DNA of 64,000 nucleotides from Phytophthora sp. 'mugwort' (Eukaryota > Oomycota > Peronosporomycetes > Peronosporales > Peronosporaceae), in the NCBI GenBank assembly GCA_033558025.1, contig JAUCEF010000007.1, forward strand, positions 3,410,001 to 3,474,000. Direction: 5' to 3'. Numbering within the stretch: the first letter of the stretch is position 1; each line of letters begins with the position of its first letter. A program made the position numbers and the translations under genes. Under the pieces are notes generated by a model. That model ran no database searches. It worked only from the letters and a program-made list of their open reading frames with translations, and was not told the origin of the DNA. Shown one piece after another: positions 12,936-26,012 of this stretch.

Positions 12936-14443
12936 ACTATTGTATTACTGGAATATTATTATTGTGATCTTAGGTATTGCAGTGATTATTATGGCCGGCT
13001 GGTGACCTCGATATCATTGCACATTGTATTGACCATGCCCTAGACCGCTCCGCACCGGCAGCGAAGTAACCTCATCGTACTGGTCGCGGCACGACCGGAA
13101 GTAAAGTCGGCAAAAAAAAAAAACTCCTTGTTGGTGAAGGTGGTGGGACCGTAGCATGAGACACGGGAGCAGCAAGCATCTTGGAGTTTGGTGCGCGTTC
13201 TTGGTACAATTGAGAGTGGGGAGAGTTGTTGTGGTGTTGCTTGAAGCCCAACTTTCAAAAGCTACAACGCGTCCAAATAGATCATTGAAGTCATCACAGA
13301 CAGATAAATAGATTATTGGTTCACATCTATTGCAACATATACCACCCCAATATATGTTTCGGCAGCCCAAGTGAGCCTACATTAGTGCAGTTCAGGTCAT
13401 AGCAATGCTATTCAGTCGAGGGCCTCGCGTCGAGTCCGTCCTACTCGATAATCGCTTATCGTAGAATATGGGAAGGCTATAACTACATGTAGCTATAATA
13501 GCAGGCGCTGCCCTGATGAGTGACCGTCGCCATGAATTTAAGTTTGTTGGGCTTGGCGATCAAAACGTGGTGCAACATGGTCGCGCGGCGTTTGATGAGT
13601 GACTAACGTTTTGGTTCGCTACATTTCATGATAGGCTAAGCCACGCAGTCAATTTGACATTAAAATATTGGGTAAAGTTAAGCGAAGCGAGGATAGTAGC
13701 CAAATGAATCGCAGGCAACTCGAACACGTGACTTGCTCTGGCACGCGCCCGGCGCGTGGCAACTTTTTACAGTCCTTTCAGGCGAGGCGGCACCTAGCCC
13801 AACGAGCTGTTGGAGATTCGGCAGCAACAGTTTAGTCAGGACGGATAACTTTGTTCGCGGCGAGGAAAGCGGACTCTTTTGAACTTGCGTAACCTTCACA
13901 GCCGTCGGTCGGACGGAGTGAGCAACGATGTCGGCGGTGCATACCGCAAGACAAGTTTGCCAAAAGCTGGAGTGATTGTCTGCGCAATCGCTTTCGTCAA
14001 CGCAAATAGATCCGGCACATCTTGAGGTTTGTATGCTCACCGATATGGGGCAAAAGGACTGGGACATGGGTGTGTTGGTTTAACATTTGAGGTTGTTGAG
14101 CTATGCCTCAAAACCTGTGTATTGCGATGTCATGCCACCACGGTGTCCATACCGTCCCTTCCCCCCAATATTGCGTTGCTATGATATTCTATATCCTTTA
14201 GAATACCATTGAAAATCAATTGTTACCGTAACGTCATTTGATTGGCCAAAAGCGTGATGCCATCTTTATCCAACAATCGCCCCGGTCGCAACGGTGTGCA
14301 CCACGCAGCAAAGGCGCCAATTAGCCACGGCAACGTGTGTGGCCTGTAAAGAAAGGGAGGCACGCAATCGTGAACGTCGCTCCGACTCGACAAGCCTCCG
14401 AGCAGTAGTGAACACCAGCACAAACACGCAGCAGTAACAGACC
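12936..14443. other. spacer and upstream region of the carrier gene
   Basis: No gene is supported. Minus-strand open frames of 118 codons (13014-13370) and 129 codons (13678-14067, eight cysteines) are present, but they resemble no family I know and the composition is not distinctive. The last 220 bases are GC-richer and probably hold the promoter and 5' leader of the carrier gene starting at 14444. Confidence 0.35.
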
Positions 14444-16104
14444 ATGGCCGCGCTGGACGAGGATTGGGAGGAGTGGACGCCCGAGAAAGGCTCCTTCGTG
14501 CATCACATGCTGGCTGGCTCAGCCGCTGGCGTGGCCGAGCACGTGTCCATCTTCCCCATTGACACCGTCAAGGTGCTTCTCTTGCTGCTGCTGCCGTTAC
14601 CCGTCCTGATATTGACATGGTTTTATGGTGGCGATGACAGACACACATGCAGTGCCAGCGATGCCCTGTGAACGGCAAACCGCTCGAGCTGACGGCCATG
14701 CAGACGGCGCGCCAGCTCGTGGCGGAAGAGGGTCCGCTCCGCCTCTTCCGGGGCGTCAGTACCATGCTGGGCGCCAGTCTACCGGCCCACGCCGTGTATT
14801 TCTCGGTGTTCGAGGCGGCCAAGAAGTCGCTCGGAGCTGACACCAACACGCTCACGCCCATGGCCTCAGGCACAGCCGGCGTCATCGCTACCGTGTGCCA
14901 CGACCTCATCATGACCCCCATGGATGTATGCCACCATGTCTCGATTTATGTATCGGGAGCACGCAAGCTTTTCCCCTAACTTAACATTATATCATTATAT
15001 ATGAATGCAGGTGGTCAAGCAACGTCTACAGTTAGGATACTACAATGGAGTGGCCGACTGCTTTAAGACGGTGGTGATTAAATTTGCTGATGGACCCTGC
15101 GTCTCCACCACTGTATTCAAGTTACTGGGGGTTACTCACAGGAGATGATTGCGTTATCAGGTTATGAAACACGAAGGCTTGCGTGCGCTGTATATTAGTT
15201 TCCCCACGACGCTCCTGATGAACCTGCCGTACAGGTAGGTATATTGACGACGCGTTGGCAGCAGTACGACTATGGAAAATTACAGGACTGATTGTGTATT
15301 TATTGACAATATTTTTTAGTATGATTATGGTGTCGACGAATGAGACTTTCAAGAAGATTTTGAACCCGTCGGGAGAAATGAACGTCTCGGCTTACATCGC
15401 GTCTGGTGCTGCGGCTGGAGCCCTGGTATGTTGTTTTGTGATCTGCGGTACGCTATTGTGAAGTTGCGGTTCGCCTTACCTTCTGTTGCTTGCATTGCGG
15501 TAGGCTGGCGCGCTGACGAACCCGCTGGATGTGGCCAAGACCCGGTTGCAGACTCAGTCCATGATGGTAGCAGAAGAAGCTTCGGTACGAACCCGCGCTC
15601 CTTCTCGCGCGAAGTCGGCTTCGATGTCGACTCGCTTCTCGAAACCAGACCTTCAGGTTTTTGTGCATCCCGCCCAGGGCCTCTTTTGCTTACATTCCAC
15701 CTGTTTGTTTGCTGTCTTATTCATTCACAGTGTCAATCTCGTACCCGTTGTGCGCAGCTCCAGGCTCGTGGCGTTTCCATTACGGTTCCCCGTTCGTGCT
15801 CGATTAATGGCCGTCCTGGAGTACGTTGAAATGCACAATGTCGAAGATTGGCCATAGATATTAACCTGACAATTTTTCGTTGTTTTCGCCTACACAGATG
15901 GAGCGAGTAGAACCTGTTCTACGTCGGCAGTACGCCGGCCTGATGGACGCACTGATTCAGATAAAGGCACAAGAGGGCTTCGCAGGCTTCTTTCGGGGTG
16001 TGTACCCGCGTCTGTTGGTTCATGCACCTTCCGTGGCGGTGTCGTGGACCACGTTCGAGGTATTAAAGAAGACTTTCGATCAGATGAGCGCTGCCGACGA
16101 TTAG
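14444..16104 (+). CDS. mitoferrin-like mitochondrial carrier (SLC25 family), 7 exons
   Basis: The product is an inner-membrane mitochondrial carrier, most like mitoferrin/Mrs3-4, which brings iron into the matrix. The exon model is 14444-14572, 14641-14925, 15011-15070, 15161-15234, 15320-15425, 15504-15656 and 15898-16104, giving 337 residues, normal for the family. The three carrier signatures are FPIDTVK (residues ~37-43, continued as THMQ after intron 1), TPMD-VVKQR (~136-143) and NPLDVAKTR (~224-232). Each signature helix is preceded by a small-residue helix such as GSAAGVAE. The substrate-side pattern TTLLMNLPY in the fourth helix resembles mitoferrins. Intron 3 may instead start at 15074, adding one residue. 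Intron 6 (15657-15897, 241 nt) is unusually long and could hide a small exon. The exact substrate is inferred from similarity only. Confidence 0.85.
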
Positions 16105-16468
16105 TACCGATCTTCTGTCCATTTGAACAACCAGCGCGAGGTTTATATCTTGAACGGCGTCCAGGAGACCACTAAGGTATACAGAGAACGACACTAATGT
16201 TGCTACAAGCCGCTGAGCATTTGACCAAAAGGGAAAATATATAGAGTTACCAACGAAATGGAGTGGGTGAGGTCTATTCTTGCAGGAGGCATGTCAGCTT
16301 CCCAAACGTCCGAGCCTCCAGCACCCACCGCGTTTCGAGGTTTATAACGTCTCGCCATTTGGGGTTTGACTCCTTGGTAAGTGAAGCAAAAGAGCTAACA
16401 TTTAGGTCTATCGGGATTGCTGCGTGCGACGTCGTGTGATTTGTTCGGTTGCCGTGAACCAAGCAAGC
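16105..16468 (+). other. intergenic and 5' leader region
   Basis: These 364 bases separate the carrier stop codon from the next ATG on the same strand. They must hold the carrier's 3' end signals and the promoter and leader of the 701-residue gene. A purine-rich AT stretch lies around 16225-16260. No conserved element was recognised. Confidence 0.4.
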
Positions 16469-18635
16469 ATGGTGGGGTGTTCTCCTGGTCCTGAAGGTGC
16501 AGTCGCATCGTCAGGTATTGACGAAATCGGGAATGACCAATCGATTCTAGGCTTTCAAGAACCCGACTCTAACAGCTCGAACCCCGCGCAACAATTCAGA
16601 GAGCCGCCTCAGACTGAGGCTCAGTATCCATCCAGTGTCGCTCCCCTTATTGAATTGTCCAAGGGTATCTGCTTGTCAACGACTCCCATTCGATCGAGTT
16701 CTGACAGCAATCTCTATGCCGCGGTGTCCCCTCTTCCAAGCACATCCGATGTTCGTCAAGTTGCTAAAGACGAAATCACCAATCCGGGCCTGAAACACGA
16801 TGGGGTTCTCGCTGTCGACCCAGGGATACATGAATATGCTGGAAGCCGTCAGCGTACAGAGGAGAGCGACACTTTTTTGAACGCGTCGATGCAGCTAATG
16901 CATTTGAACGGAGAGGCTCGCCAACGTGTGCGTCAGCTATGGACGTCGGTGCAGCGATTGGGTCGAGAGAACCAGATCAGTGAAGCTGGCATGGATCTCC
17001 TGTATATGGAACTGACAACCATTCTTAAGAGCATGAGTGCAGAGAAACTCGAAGCTTCTAAGCACCTTCACAGCGGGCATTTGATCCTGCTCGCTTCGTC
17101 CCCGGCGAGCGATCCCGTCATGGTAAGTGGTGGTGCAGCCGTCAAAACTCTTTTTGGCGCGAGACCGACTGCACAATTGATGCAATGTTCAGTATCAGAA
17201 ACCCAAAGCAAATTGGAAATGACCCCTATCCGGCAAACGCCGGCTCCAGTCAATAGCACCAATGCTGGCACGCCTTTGACTCCTTCAACTTCGACTCTAG
17301 GCAGGTTTGCGTTGCCATCTACAGCGTCGTTAATGGGAATGATCTCGGACGCATTTCAAGAGGAGCCAACGACTAGGATTATCAAGCTGCAAGGGTGTCA
17401 GGTCCGCAGACTTGTTCCTAAATCGCCCAGCAACGAAGCTACTAGTGGAGATGTATCAGCTCATAGCGAATTGCCAAGGAGAGCGAAGATGTTTCACCGC
17501 TTTCAACTGCTCGTACCTAACAAAACGCAGATGAGTGATCCGTCGGATGGAGTTCGCGCAGATGTACTATTCCCCACAAAAACGCCTGTGCCGTACGAGT
17601 CGTTCATCTTTGAAGTCCCGACATTAACTACTGAAGCTGAATGGACAGAAGCCAACGTGGATGCTCAAGCACAAGTCGATGACTGGGTTTGGGCTCTGGA
17701 TCGCGTCTGTAGATTTCAGCTTCACCGACTAGAACACGCTCTACGAGAGGCTCCAACAATTGGTACGCTTTGTATCCTCACGATCAACTATGTAAATGTT
17801 TTAATTGCTTTATCTCTTTATAGAGCGGTACCGCGAGACGTTGCAACATCATTTTCCTGTCTGCGTCCCGCTCAGTTGGCTTCGTAATCGAGTGGATCAG
17901 CCAAATCTCTTTCAGCGCCGAGCAAGTGTCAATTTGAGCATGATTCAGATTGTTAAGGATCTTGGTCGCGACAAAGTGCTGTTGGATGGTCATCTCTTTA
18001 GTGCTGTTAACCCGTTCGAAGATGACGATAAGAACGTGGACAGCGTTTCCGAGGTAGTCAAGTACATGGTCAAGGAAGTCTTGAAATTTGAGCAAGAAGC
18101 CTCATCACAACATCGGGTTCCAGGGAAAACTGGAGCCTCTGCAGTTCCATCTCACCAACCATCTTCTCCAGCTCATCGTTTCGCGAAGAATTGTGAGGCA
18201 CAGGCTCTTGCATTTGTCGAGCGAGTTCTTCAAGGCAGCTCTCGAACTCAAAGTGGCGGGGACATCTACGACGCCATCAGCTTTTTCTGTCAACAAGACC
18301 ACGTCTCCATTTGTCCATTCTCGCAGGATGCTCGACCCGTTCAGATGCAGATCACCGCTGATGTTGCCAAAGGGGGGTTTCAGGTAGAAGTCCAGGTCTG
18401 CATGAAGTTTAAGGTGATCGAACTAACACCAAGATCGCCAACGCCAGCTTCACCGAATGAACATCAAGTCTCCTCTTTTGGGCATAATTCCATGGCGACG
18501 GACTCACCTCGTGAGAGTTTGCTCGAATGGGCGGTGCTTGAAGGGACTTTGTCGCGGCAATTCACATTGGGTCAGCTTTCAGCACCTGGTACAGTCACCA
18601 TTAAATACATCTCACCAGAGATGGAGTTGAGCTAG
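16469..18635 (+). CDS. conserved-looking protein of unknown function, 701 aa, 2 exons
   Basis: I do not recognise this protein. The model joins 16469-17762 to 17824-18635 across a 61-nt GT-AG intron; the split codon gives Glu in APTIERYRETL. The ATG at 16469 is the first usable one; the frame is open upstream but has no ATG. Residues 1-~130 are Ser/Pro/Asn-rich and probably disordered. A helical segment follows (~135-195, LNGEARQRVRQLWTSVQRLG). The middle (~345-470) looks folded and holds a Trp-rich run, DDWVWALDRVCRFQLHRLEHAL. The C-terminal half has acidic and helical stretches and ends in a beta-rich part (VEVQVCMKFKVIEL, then GTVTIKYISPEMELS). No signal peptide or membrane helix is obvious. 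It converges on the RING gene, with 62 bases between the stop codons. Confidence 0.75.
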
Positions 18636-18697
18636 ATATGATTGGACTGCGGCCACAATAATGTTAAAGAGATAGCACAACTTGGTCGGATATTCAT

Positions 18698-20778
18698 CTA
18701 CAGGAGTTGAGGCACGAGGCTAGTGCGACCGTCCAAAAATTGGGGCTTGACGTTCTCCTCTTCAGTCGGACCTGATCCGACGCTGGCTCGGCACAAGGGA
18801 CATGAACGCTCGTGGTCAAACCACTCCATCACACACTCTTCACAGAACATGTGCGAGCACGCGAGCTTGACGGGCCGGCGCATAGTCTCATAGCAGATAG
18901 AGCAGTCAGGCGATCCAGCTTCTACTAGATCATCGTGCGAAACATACATCCCAAACTCGAGCCCCAACGTAACGAAGGAACGTGCCAGTATAAAAATCCG
19001 GCGGCCGTGAGTCGCAAGAATTAAGCCCTAGTTTACAGAAAAAATCAGAGTTAAAATTTCGTTAAAGCAACGACCGCACGGCAATAATATACCTTAATAA
19101 AAAGGTAAGCAAATGTAAATACATCGGCCATAAACTTGGAGGCACAGAGCTGGTAGAAACTGCACCATGGGAAGCTGGCGAGCAGCGACCGCAGAAAGAT
19201 AGAACACATTTCAATAATCCCATATAGTTTTCTCTGTAATAGCAAGCATGCAAATTAGCACCAGTTCGTAGAGATGGCAACAGGAAATATGTCAGTAGCG
19301 TTAGATCAACTTGGTACCTTTCTTCGGTAGAAACCGACAGTCGACACGGCCGTCGTCGTGCTATCATCTTCTTCGTTTGTGATCGGTATCGCTGAAAGCT
19401 GATCGACATTAGTTGACACCTCATCAGTGTACTTTCTTTCGCAATGGAATCGATCCGATGTGGCACCAGCTACAAAAGCCTTTACAACGATGCTCCACAG
19501 TCGAATGAGAAAATCTGGACACAGTGCATACGATTCATTATCAGTCCTCTCCCCCATGTTTCTGGTAGCCTAAATGACGCATCACGTACCGTTGACAAGT
19601 ACTGTCCAAAGCACTTGCCAGAAAATACCGCCAGTTGATAGAAGTCCGTTGTTACTATCGCTACCGTGCGTCGTTTTCGACTGGAGGACCTGAGAAAAAT
19701 GGTGGAGTGGGTTGGGCTGGCCATCCACGGAGCATATCGCGACCATATCAATCGCGCACATAGCGACGATACCAAGAAGATGCCAACTATTCGCCTTATC
19801 CTTGAGCGCAACTTGCGCTCGCACGCGTTGATCGAGTCCCATCACTGCTACAGTACCAACAACAAGCACTAAGATGCCTGTCGCGTGCTGGTATGCAAAG
19901 TAAATCAGGAACAGTGCCACAAATGGGAGCGAATTGTGGCACCGTCGGAAAAGTGCTTGCAATTCGTCCATTGCTGTCTGGTCATCGCTTTCTTCCTCTT
20001 CAGTTCGTCTCCCGCGTGTAGCCCCACGCACAGTCGGTCGTGTAGAAGCAGTAGTAGAAGTTTCCGCTCCATTCTCTGTAGCTGCTGGCTGGGGCGCGTG
20101 ACTATCGCTATGTTCGACTTCACCACTGGCCGAGTTGGAATATATGGACGAACCCGAGCTCAGTCGTCGTCGACTCATAGGTGAAAAACCTTCTCCTCTG
20201 TCATCTTCCTGAGTAGGCAGCAGTCTCCCAGTCTCGTCCATTTCTGCTGCATTCTCCTCCGAGCCCCGTCTCCCGACCGAGAAACCTCTCCAGGGCGGCG
20301 TCTGGTTGTTAAAGTCCTGTAAGAATTGGCCAATCGACAGTTGAGGCAAAGCCTGTAGCAGTCTTGAACTCACAGCATCGCCACTCACGGGTGTGCTCAA
20401 TGCAGCGGTCAGCAGCCTCTGTCGCATCAGCTCAGGGTCCTCCGGGACGTGCTCGGGGTCGAACGACGCGCTGTTGCTGCGTCCCACGAAGCCCTGAAGA
20501 GCAGGATCATACGGCGTGCGTATCTCCATCTCCACGTCCGATGTAGAGCGATGCACGCGGCTATGCGGCCGCGGCAACGCGTCGAGGAGGGTCGAACTGG
20601 ACGCTGACACGCCGATGTTTGGACGAATAGTACGCGGCACGGAGGAAATTCCAGACGGCATTACCGGCGTGGACGTGGTCGAATGCGTCTCGAGATTCAT
20701 ATCGGACGTTGTAACGTTGCTGTCAACCGCCTGGGCGTCGGTGCCGCCGCCAGAAGCGAGGTCGCTCCTCCCCCCCAT
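18698..20778 (-). CDS. RNFT1/2-like membrane-bound RING E3 ubiquitin ligase, 4 exons
   Basis: The model is exons 20778-19590, 19514-19318, 19233-19093 and 19027-18698 with introns of 75, 84 and 65 nt, all GT-AG, giving 618 residues. The N-terminal ~270 residues are Ser/Thr/acidic and low in structure. Hydrophobic helices follow (FVALFLIYFAYQHATGILVLVVG near 285-310, then one near 340, one around the exon 1/2 join, and FLRSLLASFPWCSFYQLC and VFTFAYLFI in exon 3). A C3HC4 RING finger spans residues ~551-588 (C-x2-C-x11-C-x-H-x2-C-x2-C-x10-C-x2-C). The final DGRTSLVPQLL resembles the conserved end of RNFT proteins. In animals this family is a membrane RING ligase linked to ER quality control. 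The role here is inferred from that. Confidence 0.85.
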
Positions 20779-21059
20779 GTCGAGAAAAATCTATTCAGGG
20801 AATGACGATGACTACACGCCATTAAGAAGAGTGACTGTCACTAAAGTAAGATTCGACTCAAGACTACCATTAGCTGCTTATGGCCTATAACATATTGTAT
20901 TACATATTATTGGACCAATGTAAAATTGTTCTGATTTAGCGTAACACCCCGTAATAAGTAATTGAGCTGTGATAATGCAATGATTACTGCGCGGATATTA
21001 TTTTGTAAGGGCCTGCCGCGCAGATATACCGGCTCCGCTTGGTGCTTACTCAGCAGAGG

Positions 21060-24000
21060 CAATCTCAACGAGCTTGCGCGGCTTGAAACCGCATTACGTC
21101 TGTCCCGGTTGAGTGCATCCGAGATAGGAAAAGCTGTCGGCGGTCACGAAGTGGAAGCTCGTCACTCAGTGGAAATATTGATTCGGCTTCACACTGCTGC
21201 TGGCCTCGTGGGGCCAGCTGAACCCGTGACCTGCCTCATCATCGAGCAGGATGATGTGGATTCATTGAGGGTAGCGATGTACTGCTGTCATTGGGCATCG
21301 ATGTAGCTGTCAACTGGACTGGAGCAACTGGCTGGTAAAGCGACGAGGGCCCATTCGATAGTGATAATATTTTTCGGCCCGACAGCAACGATGATATGAT
21401 CTTCGTACAGGGATTGAATTATCGCTTAAAGCCGTCTGAATGAATGGTTTTCCGGAAGAATCGATGGAGGAACAGGCGTATTACGACCTAAGCACGGCAT
21501 ATGGCGTTTAATACTGCGTGATGATCCACCTGCTAAGGTCCCAGCATATATGTTGTGGTTGAAGGATAACGCAAAACTGCTCCTCTGCAAAGTGCGCCAG
21601 TATGCTCTATTGCAGAGTGCATTTCTCATGGATTCAACAAGGTGCTGGTTGAGCTTGATTATGTCTACAAGGATCCCAATTAGCGGTGGGTGGGTGCTGC
21701 TCTGCCTCTCCGGAAACCCAAATCGGATGAGTTTCGATAAGCTGTCGAGTATAAACCTCTGAGTGCGATGGACGAAGTTATTGCCGGCCTGATGCCCAAC
21801 CTAGTGACGAAGTTGGAGCGTGCGAGGGGCAAGAAGAACTACAGTCTGTTCGACGTTATCAGAAGCCTTTTGCAGCTCGCGGTGGCCGAACAGAGCCGTG
21901 AAATGCTTTCCTACCTGACGGACGAGGCCGTGTTCACACCGACCCTGTTATACATGGAAGTTGCGCCACGGCCCTGCATTTCCAAGTATCGATGGAAAAT
22001 GACTTTGCTGAGCTGCTGGAGCAGTACTTGCATATTTGGACCGACGACCTACTATTTTTAGCGGACACCATTACTCAGTACCTGTACGTACTGGAAAGAC
22101 GGTTTGACCTTGCATACCAGTTCGGATTGAAGCTGAGCCTGAAGAAGTCTTCACTCTATCAAACATCTGTGACTTGGTGCGGCAAAGTTATTGACCAGAA
22201 TGGCAGTCGTCACGATTCTAAGCGGATCGACGGACTTGTAGTGATGCCTTCACTATCACATCAGGGCAACTTCAACAATTTGTCTGGTCGCGACAAACTG
22301 GATGCGCATCTCACGCATTGACTACGCGGGTATTGTCCAGCCGCTGCAACAGTGCTTGAATGCGGCGTTGAAAGGCAAGCGAAACCTAAGCGTGTTGCAA
22401 CAGGCATTTCGGTGGCGTTGAACGAAGTGGGGAAAGACAGCTTCATCCAAGCGAAAATAATGCTTCAGCGGACCAGCACAGCTATCGTATCTCCGTGATG
22501 GCACAACGTTGTCTTTGTTCGTGGACGCCAGTGACGTGGACTGGGCCTCCATCCTAACGCAAGTTGCTGTGTGGAAACCTCGGATTGCTTTCGCCAAACA
22601 AGCGCATGAACTGCTAATCTACAAAGGTGGTGTGTTTCACGGTTTTCAGCGCCATTGAAATGTAATCGAGACCCTATTGTCCTCTCATATGAGGATCTCC
22701 ATTATCGCCTAGTACGACCTGGTAGCTTTTAAGTGTTTTGTGATCATCGCAACATTATTCATGTGTTCTGTCCTGAGAAGGAGATTAAGAAACACTTTCG
22801 AGGGAAACTACTTCGCTGGTCGGTCAAGCTCACCGGATTTGATTATGCTATCGTCCATATCGAAGGTACCAAAAACTTGTGGGCGGATATGGTTAGTCGG
22901 TGGGGGCGGTAACTCTGCTTCTGCTACAGCAACGTTAAAGCGGATTACTCAGTCGCAGTCTCGAGCAGCGAGGCAGCAATGCTGCGCCCATTGGATCAGA
23001 CGGGTTTACTTGGTCAACGTTGATAGAAAATACTGCTAAGCAAGCAGCTCATCCAGATCTGGCTCCAGTTGGTTGTGAGGAGGATGACAATGGCGTGCAT
23101 TGTCTCAATGGCGCTCATTCGGATTCTAACATCTGCCAAAGAGCTCGTTCTGCAACTCCTGATGGTTGCGCACTGCGGTGCGAGGACACCGTGGTGAAGC
23201 CGTGATGGTAAACCACATTCAGCGCGTGTTCTTTATTGATGGTTTGGCGAGGATAGTTCGACGGTTCCTATAACTATACCGAGCTGACACACGCAACGAC
23301 TCCACTTTGAATTTTTCTACCTCGGTGATAGATTCGGAATGTGCAAGTATCTGTTGGTGGTGAAGGACAATTTCACTCATTTCTGTGAATTATTCCGTGT
23401 GACTCTCCGACCAGTGAGTTGCAGTAGAAGATTACTGGAGTGGCACAGTCGGTTTAGCAAACCGTCAGTCTGGGTTATCGACAACGGATCACACTTTAGG
23501 AACCAAGCGATGGCAGAAGTTTGCAAGCGACTGAAATGCCAGCAGAAGTTTGTAGTGGCATACAGTCCGTGGGTGAATGGGTCGATTGAATGTGCAAACC
23601 CAGACATTTTACAAGTTCTACGCACTATGATACTGGCGTACCGTATCTCACACCATGATTGAATGTACTTGGTATCGCTGGTTCAAGCCAACATGAACTA
23701 CTCACCGGTGACGTTCCTGACAAATCGAGCCCCTGTAGAAGTGGTCACTGTTTTTTACCGTGCCAAGGCGCAACTTATGTACTGTTCATATCTAGCCAAA
23801 CGCCAAGGGAAGCACCCATTTCGAGCACATCTATTGCGTCGAGACGTGCGAAGTTACGGACCAGTATTGAGCGTATGCACGGTGTTGTCCGCGACAAGTG
23901 TGAGAAGACAACGCTATTCAACAAGAAAAACTTTAGATGTGCTCAAGAAGTAAACTTTTCTGTGGGTGATCACGTGTTACGATCACGTGTCGACGAGCGA

Positions 24001-24410
24001 CGGTACAACAAATAACTGGCGACTTGGGTCGGTCCCTATGTAGTCACTCATGCCGACACTCACTCGTTCTGTGTTCGACACGTCGTGACCGAAATCGAAC
24101 AATTCTGTGCATGCTTCGCGGTTAAAGTTCTATGCAGATAGTTATCTGGAAATTGCCGATGACTGGCTGGGGCATGTCGCTGCTCAAGGTACCGTGCTCA
24201 AAGTCGAGCAACTCGTCAAGCGCAGGTGGAATGAACAGAGTCAGGACTTTGAGCTGCTTGTGAGCTGGCGTGGTTTAGAATCCATGGGGGATTGATGGAA
24301 ACCACTAGAGTCGTTGACGCGGGAGGTTCCAGTGCTGACCCGAGCGCACGTAAAAGGAGTCGAGGATGACCAGTTAGTGACAGCTTTCCAAAAGCTGGTC
24401 TTGAAGTAGA
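21060..24410 (+). pseudogene. Ty3/gypsy pol polyprotein relic with chromodomain
   Basis: Blocks follow the Ty3/gypsy order. A protease-like stretch (GPAEPVTCLIIEQDD, about 21200-21260) comes first. Reverse transcriptase follows at about 21690-22240, with KPKSDEFR, then the active site reading WTDDLLF near 22036-22060, and MKKSSLYQ-like sequence after it. RNase H has LFVDASDVDWAS at about 22510-22550. Integrase has Asp in WVIDNGSHF (about 23465) and Glu in NGSIECAN (about 23577). A chromodomain-like end (LVKRRWNEQSQDFELLVSWRGLE, about 24210-24280) would target insertion to chromatin. Many frameshifts and stops mean the copy is dead. I found no gag and could not place LTRs, so the ends are those of the recognisable coding sequence only. 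Confidence 0.85.
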
Positions 24411-26012
24411 GCCAACGTACCGATACGACAGTCACGATGTGATCACGTCGTCTGATATCGTGGCAGTCGCCTCAAAACTGATAAGATTTGTAGTAGCAGT
24501 ACAAATATTATGGTCAGTGACCAATGAAACAACCTACGTGACCGTATCGATAAAGGAAACAATGTATATCCTTATCTCAGGTCAGTGTCATATAGGTGGT
24601 ACCGTGTACCCAATATTTGGAATAAAAATGAAGTGTCAAAGGATACCCAGGAAGCTCGGAAGTTGGGAGAAAGGCTTGGGGGAATTATAGCGTGTGACTC
24701 AGATTAAAAGCCTTGCCTTCATCGCACTTTGATGAGTGAATGCGGTTGCAGCCATGATCAGCTGGTACTTGCTCGTAGTTGTAGTTGCAGTTGTGGGCGC
24801 TTTGAGCGCCATGATGTTCATCGCAGTGGCGAACAGAACACGAGACATTTTAGTTCTTTCACTTTTCCTTTGCGTTCATCCAAGCAATACAATCGGCTAG
24901 ATCAAGTTACGGAAGCGCCAGCTTCTCCCACACCGTGTTAGCCGTTTTCGTATCGTGGACGTACTACACGTCTTTAGGGCGCCCTGCTCGATCAACTTCA
25001 AGAAGCTACCGCAGTTCGTGAGGATGGGGATCGTGTTGTCCCTCTGCGGCGTGGTCACCTGCTGGATATATATATTTTCACGGGGGGGGGGGGGGGGGGG
25101 GCTATATCCCAGGCTGCAATACAGTCGGGTTGCAATCGCGACATCATGTACAAGTTGTGGTGTGGCCGTACCAGTATTGCAGTCCAGTGGCGTTACATCC
25201 GCGGCTGCCCCCGGGCCTTCGCGGAGGCCGAGCTCAGGACCAAAACTTGAGGCTCTATTGAAGAGTCGGACCGCGCTGCATGGTATCGCATCCTCGATGG
25301 GAATCCCGCGTACCCAGCTCTTTCGCCGCAAACAAAACACAGCGTAGGCAACTGAGTCGCCGTGCCGGATTTTGTGCCGAATCATCTGGGCGCCCAGCAG
25401 ATTACGATACGGCACCAGTTGTACATTTGTGAAGCAGCGACTTGTGATATGTTTGCTCGCCTAGCTAAGTATTGATGAGATATCGGTCTGACGCCGTATA
25501 TTTTCTCCACTGTCAGCTAGGTGAGTAAAAGTACCAAATCGTTGCCATAAAAAACATTGTGGATGTTGGCGAAAAATGTTTTTACGTGCACAGCAACCGC
25601 AGCGCATACTATCTTACCATCGATGAGATTGCCCCATGCGCCGCATCTACTCTATTTAAATTGAAGTTCGGTTACGATGCTTGGTTAGGCGATTCGATCC
25701 AGAATGCATGTACGATCCTGATGGCATATTAACATGTAGCTCGTTCCCGGTATCTACATCTACGATGTATTGTGCCTTGCTGCTGTTTTGGCGGGCAGCG
25801 GGCTAATTCCGCCTGAATTAAAATAACCCTAATCATGTGTACCCATCAAGTAGAGTAGCTTTAGGCTAGTGATGCCACGCGAAGAGACCGTGTTACCATA
25901 TAATTATCAAGTTAAGTGCGGTTTGGCGGTTTGATACCCGCCATTCGTTGCTAAGTACGCCGTAACTCCGCCTCAAGTGCGATGTCATTTCGCAATTAGC
26001 GGCGAGCTAGCC
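24411..26012. other. no recognised gene; contains a G20 tract
   Basis: This stretch between the gypsy relic and the next transposase gene shows no known domain. A minus-strand frame of 172 codons (24897-25415) crosses the G20 tract and reads a proline run from it; nothing else supports it. The first few hundred bases could contain the 3' LTR of the gypsy element, but I could not match them to a second copy. Confidence 0.35.
25082..25101. repeat. G20 homopolymer
   Basis: Twenty consecutive G residues are flanked by AC and CT. Such tracts are prone to slippage and sequencing error, so the length is uncertain. Confidence 0.95.

Noticed and set aside
13678..14067. Cysteine-rich 129-codon minus-strand frame, considered as a small secreted or elicitin-like protein
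   Set aside because: No signal peptide at the start, the cysteine spacing fits no family I know, and it lies in the upstream region of the carrier gene.
24897..25415. 172-codon minus-strand frame with a proline run
   Set aside because: The proline run is only the G20 tract read in one frame, and no domain or homologous motif supports the rest.
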